A stretch of 64,000 nt of DNA, from assembly GCA_035274845.1 (NCBI GenBank), contig DATENU010000010.1:186001-250000 (forward strand). The letters are read 5' to 3'. The stretch comes from Chthoniobacterales bacterium (lineage in GTDB: Bacteria > Verrucomicrobiota > Verrucomicrobiia > Chthoniobacterales > UBA10450). This document shows, piece after piece, positions 28,328 through 36,878 of the stretch (its first letter is position 1; each line of letters starts with the position of its first letter). The notes under the pieces were generated by a model. It saw nothing but the letters and a program-made list of their open reading frames with translations, made no database searches and was not told the DNA's origin. The translations under genes were made by a program, and so were the position numbers.

Positions 28328-31210
28328 ATGACTTCCGCTCAACGTTCCACGCTCGAGAAGGCCGATTGCGAAATTGCTTTCGACGACCTGACGCGCCAGC
28401 TCTATGCGACCGACGCGTCGCTCTATCAACTCGAGCCGGCGGCCGTCGCTTTTCCCCGGAATGCGCAGCAGGCCAGCGCGGTCATCGTGGCGGCCGCCGA
28501 TGCCGGTATCCCCATCACTCCGCGTGGAGCCGGAACCGGACTATCTGGCGGCGCGATCGGTGACGGATTGATCGTCGAATTCTCGCGGTATAACCGGCAA
28601 ATCACCGACCTCAATCTCGAGGCGCGCACGGTCCGAGCCGGCGCAGGAGTTATCCTCGATCAGCTCAACGCCTTTCTTCAACCGCACGGACTTTGTTTCG
28701 GACCGGACGTGGCCACCAGCTCCCGCGCCACCATCGGCGGCATGATCGCCAACGATTCCTCCGGCGCGCACGTCCCGGTTTACGGCACCACCGCCGACCA
28801 TGTCGTCTCGCAGGAGCTGGTCCTGGCCGACGGGAACATCCAGCAAATCGGTCCCGCTCGTGACACGCTGAACGCGCAGCGGGATCTGATCGCCCGGCTG
28901 GTGTCCGAACATGCGAACGAAATCGAGGCCTGGATGCCGCCGGGATTGCAGAAGCGCTGGTCCGGTTACGCGCTCGCGCGCTGGCTGCGCGACCCGGGCA
29001 ATCTCAATAACATGCTGTGCGGGAGCGAAGGCACCCTCGCCGCGATCTTCTCCGCGGAACTCCGGGTCGTTCCTCTTCCCCGGGAGAAAGGTCTGGGCCT
29101 GGTTTTTTTCGCGTCGGTCGCGGAAGCGATGGAAGCCACGGTCGAGTTACTCGATCTCAAACCCTCAGCCATTGAGCACATCGACCGGCCACTCTTCGAT
29201 CAAACGAAAGGCCAGCTGAATTTCGAAGCCGCGCGGCAACTGCTCGAACTCGATACCAAACCGTGCGAGGCGATTCTGATCGTCGAATTCTTTGACGATG
29301 TGGCGGAACGCCTCTCGCTCCTTTCGGCCAAACGTCTGGGGCTGCGGACAACAATCTGCACTCAAGCGGCGGAGATGAATCTCGTTTGGTCCCTTCGCAA
29401 AGCGGGTCTATCGCTGCTCACCGGGCGCAAAGGCGCGGCCAAACCGGTTGCGTTCATCGAAGACGCGGCGGTTCGTCCCGCTCAGTTACCCGCCTACGTC
29501 GCGGGACTTCACTCGATCATGGAACCGCTCGGCCTGGAGGTTTGTTATTACGGCCACGCCGCGACCGGGCTCCTCCATGTCCGGCCGGTCCTCGATTTGC
29601 ACACCGCGGACGGCCTCCGGAAATACCGCGTCGTCGCCGATGAGGTCGCGGCGCTCGTCAGGCAATTCAAGGGATCGCTCGCCGCGGAACACGGCGTCGG
29701 CATGGCGCGCACGGAATACATGGCGGCCCAGGTGGGCGATGAGTTGCTCGGCGTAATGCGCCAGATCAAAGCGGCCTTCGATCCAAAAGGAATTTTTAAC
29801 CCGGGCAAGATTTTCAGCGACGGCCGGTTCAAAATCGACAACCACCTGCGGGTCGAGTCGGAGGAGCGATTGCGGCTTCCGTTCGAGCCGGTGCTCGCCT
29901 TTGCTTTCAAGGACGAATCGTTCGTCGGCAACCTCGAGCAATGCAACGGCTGCGGCGGTTGCCGGAAAGACGCGCCGACGATGTGCCCGACATTCCTGGC
30001 GACCGGCGAGGAATACATGTCGACGCGCGGCCGGGCCAATGCGATCCGGGCGGCGCTGGAATTGCGCTTTCACGACGATCCGCTGCGAAGCGAAGAGCTC
30101 GACGCCGCGCTGAGCAATTGCCTCTCATGCAAAGCCTGTACGGTCGAATGCCCATCGAACGTCAACCTGGCGCTGCTCAAGGCCGAGCTAACGCATGCGC
30201 GGCATCGGCGCGATGGTTTGCCGTTGCGGGAACGAATCCTAAGCAACGTCGATTTGTTAGGCCGGCTCGGATGCATGATGCCGGGAATCGCAAACGCGAG
30301 CCTCGATTCGCCTCTGATTCGGCGCCTCATGCGAACGGTCCTTGGGCTAACTGACAAGCGCCCGTTGCCGCATTACACCAGACAACGGTTCGATCATTGG
30401 TTTCGGAAACATGTAGCGGCGGTCTCGGACCGTCGAAATGAGGAAGCAATGGTCGGCGCCGATTCGACGGTCAGAGACCGCCGCTACAGGCAGCCACGCG
30501 GCGACGTCATCCTTTGGGACGACACCTTCGTCCGCTACCACGAGCCGCACATTGGCAGGGCCGCTGTGAAGGTGCTCGAAGCGCTTGGCTTCGACGTCTC
30601 GTTGGTCAAGGGCCGCAAATGCTGCGGCCGTCCCGCCTTCAGTCAGGGAAACCTCGATGCCGCGCGCGAAATGGGCCGGCGCAACCTGGAGCTGATCCGG
30701 GCCGCCCATTGCGATGCCCCAATCCTGTTTCTGGAACCCTCCTGCTACTCGATGTTCGTCGAAGATTATCGCGAACTGAAGTTGAGGGGAACGGAACCAA
30801 TCGCGAAACGCAGTCACCTCTTCGATCAATTTGTCGAGGAGCTGCTGGAGCGCGAACCGGGCGCTCTTCGGTTCAACGGCAAATCGGGGCACGTTGCCAT
30901 TCACGCGCATTGCCACGCGAAATCACTCGTGAAGACCGGGTTCATGGCGCGTCTCGCCGCGCGTTTGCCGGGACGAACGGCGGCTCTGCTCGACACCGGC
31001 TGCTGCGGAATGGCCGGCGCCTTCGGTGCACTCGAAGAGAAGTACGATTTGTCGCTCAAGGTGGCCGCGCCATTGGTGCAGCAGGTGAACGCGCAACCGC
31101 CAAATACGGTCGTCGTCGCGTCGGGCACAAGTTGTCGCCACCAACTGGAACATCTGACAACCGTGCGTCCCAAGCACATGGCGGAGCTGCTCGCCGACGC
31201 AATCGCTTAG
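28328..31210 (+). CDS. FAD-binding and Fe-S D-2-hydroxyacid dehydrogenase (GlcD/GlpC fusion, YdiJ-like)
   Basis: 960 residues. The N-terminal half is a PCMH-type FAD-binding domain (GAGTGLSGGAIGDG at about 76) followed by the FAD-oxidase C-terminal domain (EHGVGMARTEY near 455). Then come two 4Fe-4S clusters (CNGCGGCRKDAPTMCP at about 539 and CLSCKACTVECP at about 598) and two CCG domains (KCCGRPAF at about 765; HCHAKS and TGCCGMAGAFG at about 891). This order matches one-polypeptide versions of glycolate or lactate dehydrogenase such as YdiJ, which oxidise a D-2-hydroxyacid and pass electrons to a membrane acceptor; the substrate here is not determinable. A 78-bp palindromic element adds about 26 residues in frame between the Fe-S and CCG parts. 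It ends 4 bp into the convergent gene. Confidence 0.88.
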   Translation: MTSAQRSTLEKADCEIAFDDLTRQLYATDASLYQLEPAAVAFPRNAQQASAVIVAAADAGIPITPRGAGTGLSGGAIGDGLIVEFSRYNRQITDLNLEARTVRAGAGVILDQLNAFLQPHGLCFGPDVATSSRATIGGMIANDSSGAHVPVYGTTADHVVSQELVLADGNIQQIGPARDTLNAQRDLIARLVSEHANEIEAWMPPGLQKRWSGYALARWLRDPGNLNNMLCGSEGTLAAIFSAELRVVPLPREKGLGLVFFASVAEAMEATVELLDLKPSAIEHIDRPLFDQTKGQLNFEAARQLLELDTKPCEAILIVEFFDDVAERLSLLSAKRLGLRTTICTQAAEMNLVWSLRKAGLSLLTGRKGAAKPVAFIEDAAVRPAQLPAYVAGLHSIMEPLGLEVCYYGHAATGLLHVRPVLDLHTADGLRKYRVVADEVAALVRQFKGSLAAEHGVGMARTEYMAAQVGDELLGVMRQIKAAFDPKGIFNPGKIFSDGRFKIDNHLRVESEERLRLPFEPVLAFAFKDESFVGNLEQCNGCGGCRKDAPTMCPTFLATGEEYMSTRGRANAIRAALELRFHDDPLRSEELDAALSNCLSCKACTVECPSNVNLALLKAELTHARHRRDGLPLRERILSNVDLLGRLGCMMPGIANASLDSPLIRRLMRTVLGLTDKRPLPHYTRQRFDHWFRKHVAAVSDRRNEEAMVGADSTVRDRRYRQPRGDVILWDDTFVRYHEPHIGRAAVKVLEALGFDVSLVKGRKCCGRPAFSQGNLDAAREMGRRNLELIRAAHCDAPILFLEPSCYSMFVEDYRELKLRGTEPIAKRSHLFDQFVEELLEREPGALRFNGKSGHVAIHAHCHAKSLVKTGFMARLAARLPGRTAALLDTGCCGMAGAFGALEEKYDLSLKVAAPLVQQVNAQPPNTVVVASGTSCRHQLEHLTTVRPKHMAELLADAIA
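30412..30489. repeat. REP-like hairpin inserted in frame in the oxidoreductase gene
   Basis: Arms of 26 bp (30412-30437 and 30463-30488) are complementary with one mismatch. The arm begins TGTAGCGGCGGTCTC and continues with GACCGTCG, the same motif found between genes at 49791, 56787 and 57376. It is read in a frame that avoids its internal TAG, giving residues VAAVSDRRNEEAMVGADSTV and so on. Confidence 0.85.
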
Positions 31211-31878
31211 GCGTATTCGTCCGAACCCTGGACCCACGTGAACGACTGCAGATCGATCATGTCGCGCGGACGCAGATCACGGAGATCGCGCCGGATGGTT
31301 TCGGCAAAGCTGAGCACGCTCGCGTAGGTGTCCCAATTCGGTTTCGACTGGTATTGGAAGTCGAAGCCATACTTGCGGGCGGCAATCTTCGTCACCGTCG
31401 GCTTGAGGAAAATATGTTTGTCCGGCTGGGCGATGAACCCGAACACAGTCACCAGCGGCCAGGTCAGCACCCGGGTCTGTTTTCGGGGCAGGGCTGCGAT
31501 GGTCTCGCACCAGGCCGCGAACCTCGCTTCATTGCTGCCCCGCCCGTGCAGGAATTCGTAGAGGCCGGTCGCAAAAGCGCGGGCCCCAGAGGTTGATTTT
31601 ACGGCATCACGCAGCGCCATCTTTTCGAACGAGAAAATCATGCTGTGGCGCGAACGCTGTTCCGTCCGGACCGCGCGCGCGGCGATCTCGGCATATTCGC
31701 GCTTGTCGAGGAGGCGGCGGAAAACGTTACGATTCAGCGCCTGTTCCCATCGCTGGTGCGTCTCCCATTTGTAGTCACGCTCCCACGCCAGGTAAGTCTC
31801 ATCGCGAAACCCTTTCGGGAAGAAACGAAGGAATTTCCGACGGCAGGCCGCCGGCCCAGATGAAGATAATCGCGCCAT
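31207..31878 (-). CDS. Conserved-looking protein of unknown function
   Basis: 223 residues; I do not recognise the family. It is rich in Arg and aromatic residues and has no signal peptide or membrane helix. Notable stretches are FPKGFRDETYLAWERDYKWE (about residues 20-40), HSMIFSFEKMALRDAV (about 78-93), and WPLVTVFGFIAQPDKHIFLKP with KYGFDFQYQSKPNWDTY (about 140-185). The organised mix of buried-looking segments and the close packing against the oxidoreductase (convergent stops overlapping by 4 bp) make it a likely real gene. The first residues are Ser/Ala-rich, and a start at a later codon is possible. No functional inference is safe. Confidence 0.65.
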   Translation of the reverse strand: MARLSSSGPAACRRKFLRFFPKGFRDETYLAWERDYKWETHQRWEQALNRNVFRRLLDKREYAEIAARAVRTEQRSRHSMIFSFEKMALRDAVKSTSGARAFATGLYEFLHGRGSNEARFAAWCETIAALPRKQTRVLTWPLVTVFGFIAQPDKHIFLKPTVTKIAARKYGFDFQYQSKPNWDTYASVLSFAETIRRDLRDLRPRDMIDLQSFTWVQGSDEYA

Positions 31879-31914
31879 GCATTCAATTCGCCATGAGATG
31901 AGGCATTAGATGTG

Positions 31915-32025
31915 GCGAAAGAACTGCCGGAGGTTAGGCACCCTGCCTGACTCGGCGAATGGGCATCCTGCCCGTTCTCGTCTTTCGCGACAGGCTGGCA
32001 GCCTGTCGGCCGAGACAGCCAAGGA
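31915..32025. repeat. Cluster of small palindromes between convergent-side genes
   Basis: The spacer contains GGGCATCCTGCCC, then GACAGGCT-GGC-AGCCTGTC (31989-32007) and a GGCCGAGACAGCC segment. They are REP-like hairpins without a T-run. Together with 31879-31914 they account for the 160-bp gap. Confidence 0.5.
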
Positions 32026-32038
32026 TGGCTATCTTCCC

Positions 32039-32962
32039 CTACGGCTTCCTGGCGGGCAATGGTTCCTTGCTCTTCAGGATGTCGGATTCCGGGGTGAGCG
32101 TTTGAGTCTTGCCGCTGAAGATGATCCGGTTCGGTTTCTCCGCCAGGGCATCGACAAGCGCCTTCGCGTGGGTGCTTACGACCTTCAGGTTGAGCAGGAT
32201 CACCCGCAGCTCCTTCATCTGTTCCTGGAGGCTTTTGTCCGTGCTGCCGACGAACTTTCCGGCGTTCTCAAAAACGCCGTTCGCGTTCTTTAAAACGTCG
32301 TTGGCATTCTTCTCCACAACGTCGAGGCCCTTGATGATGCCCTGGAGTTCCTCGAGATCCGTCTTCGCGGTGTCGAGCATGGGCGAAATCTTAGGAAGGA
32401 AGTCTTCGAAATTGGTTCGCACACTGGTGACGGTGTTATTGAGATTTCCCGCCGTCGCGTTCAGGCTGTCGATGAGTTTATTCGCGTTGTCGATCAACGG
32501 TCCGGCGGCGGCGGCGATCTGTGGAATTCCGTAAGCGGGATGCCCGTCGATGATGGCGTTGTTGGCTAGAGTTTCGCCGCCGGGCGTGCCAGCAGAAAGA
32601 GCCACAAAACTCGGCGAGAGCATTGTGTCCGAGCTCAATGTCGCAATGACATCGGACGGCAACGGCGGGATCTCCTCGAGCAGGCTAACGGTTACCCGGA
32701 CCGCCTTCCGTTTGTTCTCCCCGGCTTCGCGTTGCTCGCGGGTGAGGTGATGCATGGCGATCACCCGCCCCGCCAACGCCCCCGCGTAACGCACCTCGGA
32801 ATGCAGCTTCACGCCGGTGACATCCTCGAAATCGATCTGCAAAGTCCGCGTCGGCTTTTTCAACCTGAACCCGGTGAGCGCCATCGTCAGCGCGGCGAGG
32901 AGGATCGCACTGCAAACGACCACCGAGAGCGCGACAACGTAATCGGACACATTCTTTTTCAT
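32039..32962 (-). CDS. mlaD: MlaD-like MCE-domain lipid-transfer protein
   Basis: 307 residues. One N-terminal membrane helix (about 9-31, VVALSVVVCSAILLAALTMAL) anchors the protein. An MCE domain follows (about 40-130; VKLHSEVRYAGALAGRV and the later TMLSPSFVALSAG). The rest is a long helical region (about 150-270) with repeated Asn/Lys/Asp heptads (ANDVLKNANGVFENAGKFVG), as in MlaD or PqiB-like tubes. It would hand phospholipids between the inner-membrane MlaFE transporter and the outer membrane. Its start overlaps the stop of the ATPase gene by 4 bp (ATGA), so translation is coupled. The longer helical tail than in E. coli MlaD (183 residues) suggests a different periplasmic architecture. 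Confidence 0.85.
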   Translation of the reverse strand: MKKNVSDYVVALSVVVCSAILLAALTMALTGFRLKKPTRTLQIDFEDVTGVKLHSEVRYAGALAGRVIAMHHLTREQREAGENKRKAVRVTVSLLEEIPPLPSDVIATLSSDTMLSPSFVALSAGTPGGETLANNAIIDGHPAYGIPQIAAAAGPLIDNANKLIDSLNATAGNLNNTVTSVRTNFEDFLPKISPMLDTAKTDLEELQGIIKGLDVVEKNANDVLKNANGVFENAGKFVGSTDKSLQEQMKELRVILLNLKVVSTHAKALVDALAEKPNRIIFSGKTQTLTPESDILKSKEPLPARKP

Positions 32963-33810
32963 GGCATTTTATGGCGGAACCGGTGCCGGGCGGCGACCAG
33001 CGGCCGCGCCTTCACATGCGGATGATGTTCGTGATCGTCCTGGGAAAGGTTTAAGGGCATGGGGCCGTCGGGTTCGCCATTAATGAACTGTTGCACTTCA
33101 GGATCGGGATGGGTGCGAATTTCGTCGGGAGTACCTTGCGCGAGAATCCGGCCGCGTCCGAGCATAATCATTCGGCTCGCGATCCGGAAAGCACTCGTCA
33201 TGTCATGGGTGACGACGACGGCGGTCATGCCTTCATCCTTGGTTAGCTCGAGGGTCAGTTTGTCGACCACCGCCGTCATGATGGGATCGAGGCCGGAGGT
33301 CGGTTCGTCGCTGAAGAGCAACTCGGGATCAAGCGCAAGAGCGCGCGCGAGCCCAACCCGTTTCCGCATGCCGCCGCTGATCTCGGACGGTTTGAGCGCG
33401 TTGAAGCCGTTCAAGCCGACCATCTGCAATTTCTGGGTAACCAATTCCTCGATTTCATCGACCGACATGTCGGTGTGCTGCAACAAAGGCAGCGCTACAT
33501 TTTCTCCGACGGTAAGCGAGGCCAGAAGCGCGCCGGACTGAAAGAGCATTCCGAACCGCCGCCGGATTTCCACGATCTCGCGATCGTTCATCGTGGTGAT
33601 TTCCTGGCCGAATATTTTCACGGAACCGGCGGTTGGCTTCATGACCCCGATGATGTGGCGGAGCAGGGTGCTCTTGCCGCAACCGCTTCCGCCCATGATC
33701 ACCAGCGTCTCCCCGGCATGGATCGTGAAGGAAAGGTTATCGATGACGGTGCGCTCGCCGAACTTTCGGTAAAGATCGGTTACTTCGACGACTGGCTCGG
33801 TCTCAGGCAT
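32959..33810 (-). CDS. mlaF: MlaF-like ABC transporter ATP-binding protein
   Basis: 283 residues. Walker A GGSGCGKST (about 35-43), Q-loop region FQSGALLASLTVGENV, signature ISGGMRKRVGLARAL (about 144-158), Walker B LLFSDEPTSGLD and the switch His in VVVTHDM are all present. The LFQSGALL segment and the ISGGM signature are typical of the Mkl/MlaF/Ttg2A group rather than of drug exporters. It is the cytoplasmic motor of the phospholipid transport system with the MlaE permease upstream and MlaD downstream. The C-terminal 30 residues are His-rich (DDHEHHPHVKARPLVAARHR), an unusual extension. It is separated from mlaE by a 249-bp spacer that holds a palindromic composite element. Confidence 0.9.
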   Translation of the reverse strand: MPETEPVVEVTDLYRKFGERTVIDNLSFTIHAGETLVIMGGSGCGKSTLLRHIIGVMKPTAGSVKIFGQEITTMNDREIVEIRRRFGMLFQSGALLASLTVGENVALPLLQHTDMSVDEIEELVTQKLQMVGLNGFNALKPSEISGGMRKRVGLARALALDPELLFSDEPTSGLDPIMTAVVDKLTLELTKDEGMTAVVVTHDMTSAFRIASRMIMLGRGRILAQGTPDEIRTHPDPEVQQFINGEPDGPMPLNLSQDDHEHHPHVKARPLVAARHRFRHKMP

Positions 33811-33819
33811 GGGGAAAAT

Positions 33820-34062
33820 GACGAATGGCGAAGGACGAAGGACGAAGGAGGGCCAGGAAGAAATGACGAAGCACGAAGGACGAATGACGACTCCCGGGCA
33901 GGGTAGGCGTCTCGCCTGCCGGTTTTAGCATCTTGCCAAAACAATCTTTGGTCAGCAACCGAAAGAGCGCGCCGCAAGATGCGTCGCTCGGCGGGCAAGA
34001 TGCCCACCCTACCCGGGTCATTCCTTCGTCATTCGTCATTCGTGCTTCGTCATTTCCCATCA
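33820..34062. repeat. Second copy of the composite palindromic element
   Basis: The core at 33896-34014 is again 119 bp and matches 21574-21692 in reverse orientation with about five differences. GACGAAG/GACGAAT heptamers lie on the left in two sub-arrays (33820-33847 and 33865-33892, out of phase with each other). ATTCGTC-type heptamers lie on the right (34015-34062) up to the mlaE stop. It fills nearly the whole mlaE-mlaF gap. Confidence 0.85.
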
Positions 34063-34800
34063 TGGCTTGAAGAAAAAGATCGAAGTCAGAATCGCGTTGC
34101 TGACCAGCATGGCGAGGAGCGATTGCACCACCGAAGCCGTCGTCGCCTGACCGACTCCTTCCGCGCCGCCTTCTACGTGCAATCCGGCGGAGCAGGCGAT
34201 GGTAATAATAATCCAGGCAAAGACTGCGCTCTTAATAATGCCCGAGTAGAGGTCCCAGGTGTTGGCGCTCTCGAGCGCGCGAAGAATGAAGCCAGCGGTG
34301 GTCACATCGAGCGCGAAATGGCAGACCGCCCAGCCGCCCAGGACGCCGATGTAATTTCCAAGGACCGTCAGCACCGGGAGCATGATGAGCATCGCGATGA
34401 ACCGCGGAACGATTAGGTAGCTGATCGGGTTAATGGCCATCACTTCGAGCGCTTCGATTTCCTCGGAGACTTTCATCGTACCCAACTCCGCTGCGACAGC
34501 CGAGCCGCTGCGCCCAATCACAATCACCGCGATGAGGACGGGACCCATTTCGCGAAGGAGCGTCACCATCACCAGGTCCGGCACGTAGATTTCCGCGCCG
34601 AGTTCCTGCAAAGAATGCGCTGCCTGCATCGCCAAGGTCACGCCGATGCTGAAAGCGGTCAGCGCGACCATCGGGGTTGCCCGGACGCCGATGGCGACCA
34701 TCTGCCGAAAAATAGGCGCGATCTTGATCACGTCGCCCTTGAACGGTGCGACGAAGATCCAGTAAAGCAGGCTGGCGTTGAGCCGGAGAAAATTCTTCAC
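34060..34800 (-). CDS. mlaE: MlaE-like ABC transporter permease
   Basis: 246 residues, the usual MlaE length. Five to six membrane segments can be traced (for example VALTAFSIGVTLAMQAAHSL, LIAVIVIGRSGSAVAAELGTM, LIVPRFIAMLIMLPVLTVLGNY as separate stretches). The motif ELGTMKVSEEIEALEVMAINP is the conserved cytoplasmic loop of the family that contacts the ATPase. It is the first gene of the mlaE-mlaF-mlaD operon. The start ATG gives MKNFLRLNASLLYWIF; no signal peptide is needed. Its annotation is secure from family motifs and gene order. Confidence 0.9.
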   Translation of the reverse strand: MKNFLRLNASLLYWIFVAPFKGDVIKIAPIFRQMVAIGVRATPMVALTAFSIGVTLAMQAAHSLQELGAEIYVPDLVMVTLLREMGPVLIAVIVIGRSGSAVAAELGTMKVSEEIEALEVMAINPISYLIVPRFIAMLIMLPVLTVLGNYIGVLGGWAVCHFALDVTTAGFILRALESANTWDLYSGIIKSAVFAWIIITIACSAGLHVEGGAEGVGQATTASVVQSLLAMLVSNAILTSIFFFKP

Positions 34801-34939
34801 CCGAGCGGGAGGCTAGCATTCCGTCCTCCGTGCTTGCCAGCATGTTTGGAGATATCTCAGCGCGATTTAGCTGGCTGCGAATTCATCCATCACTTTGAAA
34901 CGCGCCTTCAGCGCTTTGCTCTACATGGAATCGTGGATT

Positions 34940-34976
34940 CCTGGGGCGATGCCCCAGGCTGCCGGTGACGTCGCGC
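34940..34976. repeat. Hairpins in the mlaE upstream spacer
   Basis: A perfect 8-bp stem (34940-34947 with 34951-34958, CCTGGGGC and complement, 3-nt loop) is followed by a looser GCCGG/CCGGT palindrome. There is no T-run, so a REP-like element is more likely than a terminator. Confidence 0.45.
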
Positions 34977-34992
34977 CGGTGGCGCTACAATT

Positions 34993-35361
34993 TCATTTCA
35001 CCGCGTAATGCTCCGCGCCCAGAAAATGAAGGGAAACATACGGCTCGTCGCCGACCACCCAACTATCGTGACCGGGCCCGATATAGAAAAGATCGCCGGG
35101 CTTCATTTCATAATAACGTCCATCGTTCATCCGGCACGCGGCTGAACCCGAGATGACAAGGCCGACGTGCTCGACTTCGCATGACGTCGAGCCGGTAGCC
35201 GCGCCAACATGTTCCGACCATTTCCAGCCCGGCTCGTAGCTGGCGCGGCCAATGGTCATCGACCCGATTCTTACGATCTCGAATTTGCCCTTTGTGAATT
35301 CGCGCACTTCGTCCGGCTGCTCGAACCGCCGGATGAGGAAGTCGACGTCGCTCGGTCTCAT
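34993..35361 (-). CDS. Small cupin-domain protein
   Basis: 122 residues from the ATG; a TTG one codon upstream is the only other start. A single-domain beta-barrel cupin is indicated by GWKWSEHVGAATGSTSCEVEHVGLV split into the first motif (WSEHV around residue 47, with CEVEH around 60) and the second motif YEMKPGDLFYIGPGHDSWV (about 82-100). The metal-binding His/Glu pattern is present but not perfectly canonical. Such proteins bind small ligands or act as isomerases or dioxygenases; the ligand is unknown. It follows the Spy-like gene by 3 bp on the same strand and may be the last gene of the sigma-factor operon. Confidence 0.75.
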   Translation of the reverse strand: MRPSDVDFLIRRFEQPDEVREFTKGKFEIVRIGSMTIGRASYEPGWKWSEHVGAATGSTSCEVEHVGLVISGSAACRMNDGRYYEMKPGDLFYIGPGHDSWVVGDEPYVSLHFLGAEHYAVK

Positions 35362-35364
35362 CAA

Positions 35365-35796
35365 TCAGGGAGGAGGCGGCGGCGGGTGTTCATGATCATG
35401 TCGCAGAACCGGATCGAAGCCGTGGTGCAGCATCATCTTGCGATGTTCGGACTCGAGGTGGTCGAGCTTCTTTTGCTGGTCGGGCGTAAGCAAAGGCGCG
35501 ATCTCCTTTTTCGATTCTTCCATGACCGTCCGAACGCGTTGGGCGGACTCGATCCGGATCGCCTCCAGTTTCGCCGTGGTCGCATCGACCACTGGAGCGA
35601 TTTTGGCCGATTGTTCGGGAGTCAAATCGAGAGCGCGGCGCAAATGCTCCCGCATCCGTTCATTCACATCTCCAGAGTGCGGCGGCCCAAGAAAATGTTG
35701 CCGGAGATGAAACGTGCCGAAAAAGCCCGTCGTCGCCCCGGCGCAGAAGACGAGAAGGAACGCGAAGGCGAGCTTCCATTTCAAGGCGTTGTTCAT
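35365..35796 (-). CDS. Spy/CpxP-like membrane-anchored periplasmic protein
   Basis: 143 residues from the ATG that overlaps the upstream stop by 4 bp; longer in-frame starts upstream would run through the neighbouring gene. One N-terminal hydrophobic segment (WKLAFAFLLVFCAGATTGFF) is followed by a helical domain with LDLTPEQSAKI and LLTPDQQKKLDHL, two LTxxQ-type motifs characteristic of Spy, CpxP and metal-sensor (ZraP/CnrX-like) proteins. The C-terminus is HHGFDPVLRHDHEHP followed by a run of six prolines; the His/Asp pattern could bind metal. With the ECF sigma factor and putative anti-sigma protein immediately upstream, it may be part of an envelope-stress or metal-sensing module. Confidence 0.75.
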   Translation of the reverse strand: MNNALKWKLAFAFLLVFCAGATTGFFGTFHLRQHFLGPPHSGDVNERMREHLRRALDLTPEQSAKIAPVVDATTAKLEAIRIESAQRVRTVMEESKKEIAPLLTPDQQKKLDHLESEHRKMMLHHGFDPVLRHDHEHPPPPPP

Positions 35797-36107
35797 TCGG
35801 AGAATTCCGTCTGGATCGCGGAATCGGCGAGAGCGTATTCGTTTGCCTGCGGCAGGCTCAGCGCGGCGTTGAGGGTGAATTGCCGGTAAGCGCCGGCGCC
35901 GGCCAAAACGAGCACCGCCGCAGCAATCGCGCCGGCCCGGCGGACAAACCGGGTCAGGTCCGCCAGATCGTTCGCGCCCGCGCTTCCCGATCGCCACAAA
36001 GCCACCACGCGCGTCTCGAAACCGAAAGGCAGTTCCGGCGCCGCGCCACCCGGAGCGCCGGCGGCCGCATGAAGAAGGCGGTCCAGGTCGATATTCGTCC
36101 TTTTCAT
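35793..36107 (-). CDS. Putative anti-sigma factor, single-pass membrane protein
   Basis: 104 residues. A cytoplasmic N-terminal part (MKRTNIDLDRLLHAA, then FGFETRVVALW) is followed by one membrane helix (about residues 57-75, AIAAAVLVLAGAGAY) and a short periplasmic tail. No zinc-binding HxxxCxxC motif is visible, so it is not a ZAS-type anti-sigma factor. The assignment rests on topology and on 4-bp overlaps with the ECF sigma gene upstream and the Spy-like gene downstream. The three genes are therefore translationally coupled, as in CnrYXH-like sensing systems; the functional parallel is an inference. Confidence 0.6.
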   Translation of the reverse strand: MKRTNIDLDRLLHAAAGAPGGAAPELPFGFETRVVALWRSGSAGANDLADLTRFVRRAGAIAAAVLVLAGAGAYRQFTLNAALSLPQANEYALADSAIQTEFSE

Positions 36108-36688
36108 TCCCGCTCCTTCATCGAGATCGTCGCCATCCGTTTTTTCATTTTCTGCCGGGCCCGGAAAGCGCGCACCTTCACGAGGGCGCCGCTCCAGCCA
36201 GTGACCCTCTGGATTTCTGCCACGGTTCGCTGCTGCAGGTAAAGGAGATCGATCACAAGTCGCTCGGCTGGTTGAAGCGCGGTCATAAGATGCTCGACCA
36301 GCTCGCGCGAAGCAAAACTCTGATCAGGGCCGAGCTCACCCGTCGTCGTCGCCAGGTTTCGGACCAGGGCCGCCTGTTCCTCGCTTAGATCGGCTTCGCG
36401 CAACTCGGGCCGCGCTTTCTCCGCCTGGATTTGATTGATGCAAGTATTGATGGCGATGCGCGAGACCCAGTGCTCCAGCGGCACCTTGCCGGAGAACTGC
36501 GACAGCTTCTGCATGACCTTTATGAATATCATCTGGCAAAGATCCTCCTCGGCGCTGCGCGGCGGACGATGCGCGCGCACCAATTTCGCCACCAAAGGGT
36601 AAAGCCGCCGGACCAGTTCGCGCGCGGCTTCATCATCGTCGCGCAGCGCCGCGGCCACCAATTCCGGTGAGACTTCCTCATCAGCCAT
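36104..36688 (-). CDS. ECF-type RNA polymerase sigma factor
   Basis: 194 residues. Region 2 covers about 15-95 (DDDEAARELVRRLYPLVAKL, then EDLCQMIFIKVMQKLSQF and HWVSRIAINTCINQI). Region 4 covers about 130-185 (LQPAERLVIDLLYLQQRTVAEI, with a helix-turn-helix in RVTGWSGALVKVRAFRARQKM). The linker and absence of region 3 are typical of ECF (group 4) factors. It opens a tightly overlapping operon with a putative anti-sigma factor and a Spy-like protein. A second Spy-like gene starts 190 bp away in the opposite direction and is an obvious candidate target. The intervening region contains GGTTACA and TGTAACC in opposite orientation, which could be part of an autoregulated promoter. Confidence 0.88.
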   Translation of the reverse strand: MADEEVSPELVAAALRDDDEAARELVRRLYPLVAKLVRAHRPPRSAEEDLCQMIFIKVMQKLSQFSGKVPLEHWVSRIAINTCINQIQAEKARPELREADLSEEQAALVRNLATTTGELGPDQSFASRELVEHLMTALQPAERLVIDLLYLQQRTVAEIQRVTGWSGALVKVRAFRARQKMKKRMATISMKERE

Positions 36689-36878
36689 GTAAAGCGAAGC
36701 CAGTCCACACTACGGGAAAAGACAGGGAATCGCGCCGGAAGGTTACAAAATAATCAGGCAAATCGGGCGGCCCGAAAAATATTCGCAACAAGTCTGTAAC
36801 CAGCCGGCCCTTATTCCGGTCATCCATTCCTGAAAGAGGCGCTCTGATTGCGCCCAAAAACAAGAAACAAACCAAACA

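Noticed and set aside
34937-34980. Terminator of the cupin/sigma operon
   Set aside because: A good stem but no T-run on either strand, so it was listed as a REP-like hairpin instead.
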